A DNA stretch of 15,889 nt, taken from Stramenopiles sp. TOSAG23-3 (taxonomy: Eukaryota > Sar). Shown here in pieces: positions 15,431 to 15,889 of this stretch (within the stretch, counting starts at the first letter, position 1; the number at the start of each line of letters is the position of its first letter). Made by a program: the position numbers and the translations under genes. The notes under the pieces were generated by a model. It had not been told where the DNA came from and did not search any database. It worked only from the letters and a program-made list of their open reading frames with translations. The stretch is taken from contig LT642508.1 in NCBI GenBank assembly GCA_900128585.1, forward strand, positions 1-15,889, read 5' to 3'.

Positions 15431-15459
15431 GAGGGAGGGAGAGAGGGAGGGAGGGAGGA
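15431..15459 (+). repeat. GGGA tract with G-quadruplex pattern
   Basis: Five GGG runs lie at 15433-15435, 15437-15439, 15445-15447, 15449-15451 and 15453-15455, separated by 1, 5, 1 and 1 bases. This satisfies the usual four-run, short-loop pattern for a G-quadruplex. The G-rich strand is the template strand of the neighbouring minus-strand gene. Confidence 0.8.
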
Positions 15460-15502
15460 TCGATAATATACAATTTTATTTAATTTCTTCTATCATCTTC
15501 TT

Positions 15503-15534
15503 CTTTCCTTTCTTTCTTTCTTTCTTTCTTTTTT
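15503..15534. repeat. (TTTC)n short microsatellite
   Basis: TTTC units follow a CTT-rich stretch and end in a T-run. Confidence 0.85.
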
Positions 15535-15785
15535 TGAAGAAGAAACCAAATAATCCAATATTAAGGATATATATATTATATGCTATGTATATGTTAATAC
15601 ATATATATATTATCACTTTTTTAGTTCTATTTCGTTATAATTTATATCATTTATAATAAATCATATAAATCCCTATATTTACAATGGCTTTAGAATAACA
15701 AATGGTCTTCCATCGTTATTTCTTTAAATGTATATTTCCTTAATTATAATTATACTCTAAACTCCTTTTCCCCTTTCCCCTTCTT

Positions 15786-15801
15786 CCCCCCCCCCCCCCC
15801 C
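15786..15801. repeat. Homopolymer C run
   Basis: Sixteen consecutive C bases. The exact length is prone to sequencing error. Confidence 0.85.
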
Positions 15802-15814
15802 TCATCATCATTAT

Positions 15815-15815
<1 letters not shown>

Positions 15816-15889
<74 letters not shown>
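15816..15889. repeat. (TTTC)n microsatellite running off the window end
   Basis: About 18 perfect TTTC units continue to the last base, so the true length is unknown and this may be a contig break. Confidence 0.95.

Larger units (their letters stand above)
15285..15889. promoter_or_regulatory. AT-rich, microsatellite-rich upstream region of the Cys-rich gene
   Basis: This region includes the promoter of the minus-strand Cys-rich gene. A TATATTAA-like sequence (about 15420-15429, minus strand) lies about 140 bases before its ATG. Beyond it are a GGGA tract, a TTTC tract (15503-15530), AT-rich DNA, a run of 16 C (15786-15801) and a TTTC microsatellite to the window end. No gene is visible. Confidence 0.45.

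Noticed and set aside
1-15889. CRISPR arrays, insertion sequences, tRNA or rRNA genes
   Set aside because: I saw no direct-repeat/spacer pattern, transposase, terminal inverted repeats around genes, cloverleaf or rRNA-like sequence.

Overview
This is a stretch of nuclear DNA from a eukaryote, most likely a unicellular one (protist). The genes are monocistronic and widely spaced. They are flanked by AT-rich, low-complexity DNA, have no bacterial ribosome-binding sites, and encode eukaryote-type proteins: a fused glutamine-dependent NAD+ synthetase, a trefoil domain, fibronectin III repeats and several N-terminal signal peptides. The reading frames run uninterrupted for up to about 2.5 kb, so introns are rare or absent in the coding parts. 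TAA, TGA and TAG all appear as stops, consistent with the standard code. I cannot place the lineage from sequence alone.

Layout. At 1-162 is the C-terminal end of a gene cut by the window edge (+). At 453-1856 (+) is an orphan, probably nuclear, protein. At 2212-3366 (+) is a secreted C45/AAT-type Ntn-hydrolase, tail to tail with glutamine-dependent NAD+ synthetase at 3672-5843 (-). A low-complexity divergent upstream region follows (5844-6696). Then comes a secreted three-domain protein at 6697-9183 (+): a clan GH-A glycosidase, a trefoil and a metallophosphoesterase. It is tail to tail with an intracellular fibronectin III protein at 9365-11872 (-). A second divergent region (11873-12618) leads to a basic, disordered protein with RPxT motifs at 12619-13989 (+). 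This is tail to tail with a secreted Cys-rich protein built from an exact tandem duplication at 14181-15284 (-). The last 600 bases are microsatellite-rich and run off the window inside a TTTC repeat.

How the genes relate. Each is probably its own transcription unit, so there is no operon logic. Three of the seven complete genes encode secreted or endolysosomal products (2212, 6697 and 15284), two of them hydrolytic enzymes. The two genes sharing the 11873-12618 upstream region both carry RPxT motifs and may act in the same cytoplasmic or cytoskeletal context (inference). Long GAA/TTC tracts lie upstream of genes and are absent from the three tail-to-tail gaps.

Most notable: the glycosidase-trefoil-phosphoesterase fusion; the duplicated 93-residue Cys-rich domain with no match I recognise; and an NAD+ synthetase lacking about 21 residues of a conserved C-terminal block.
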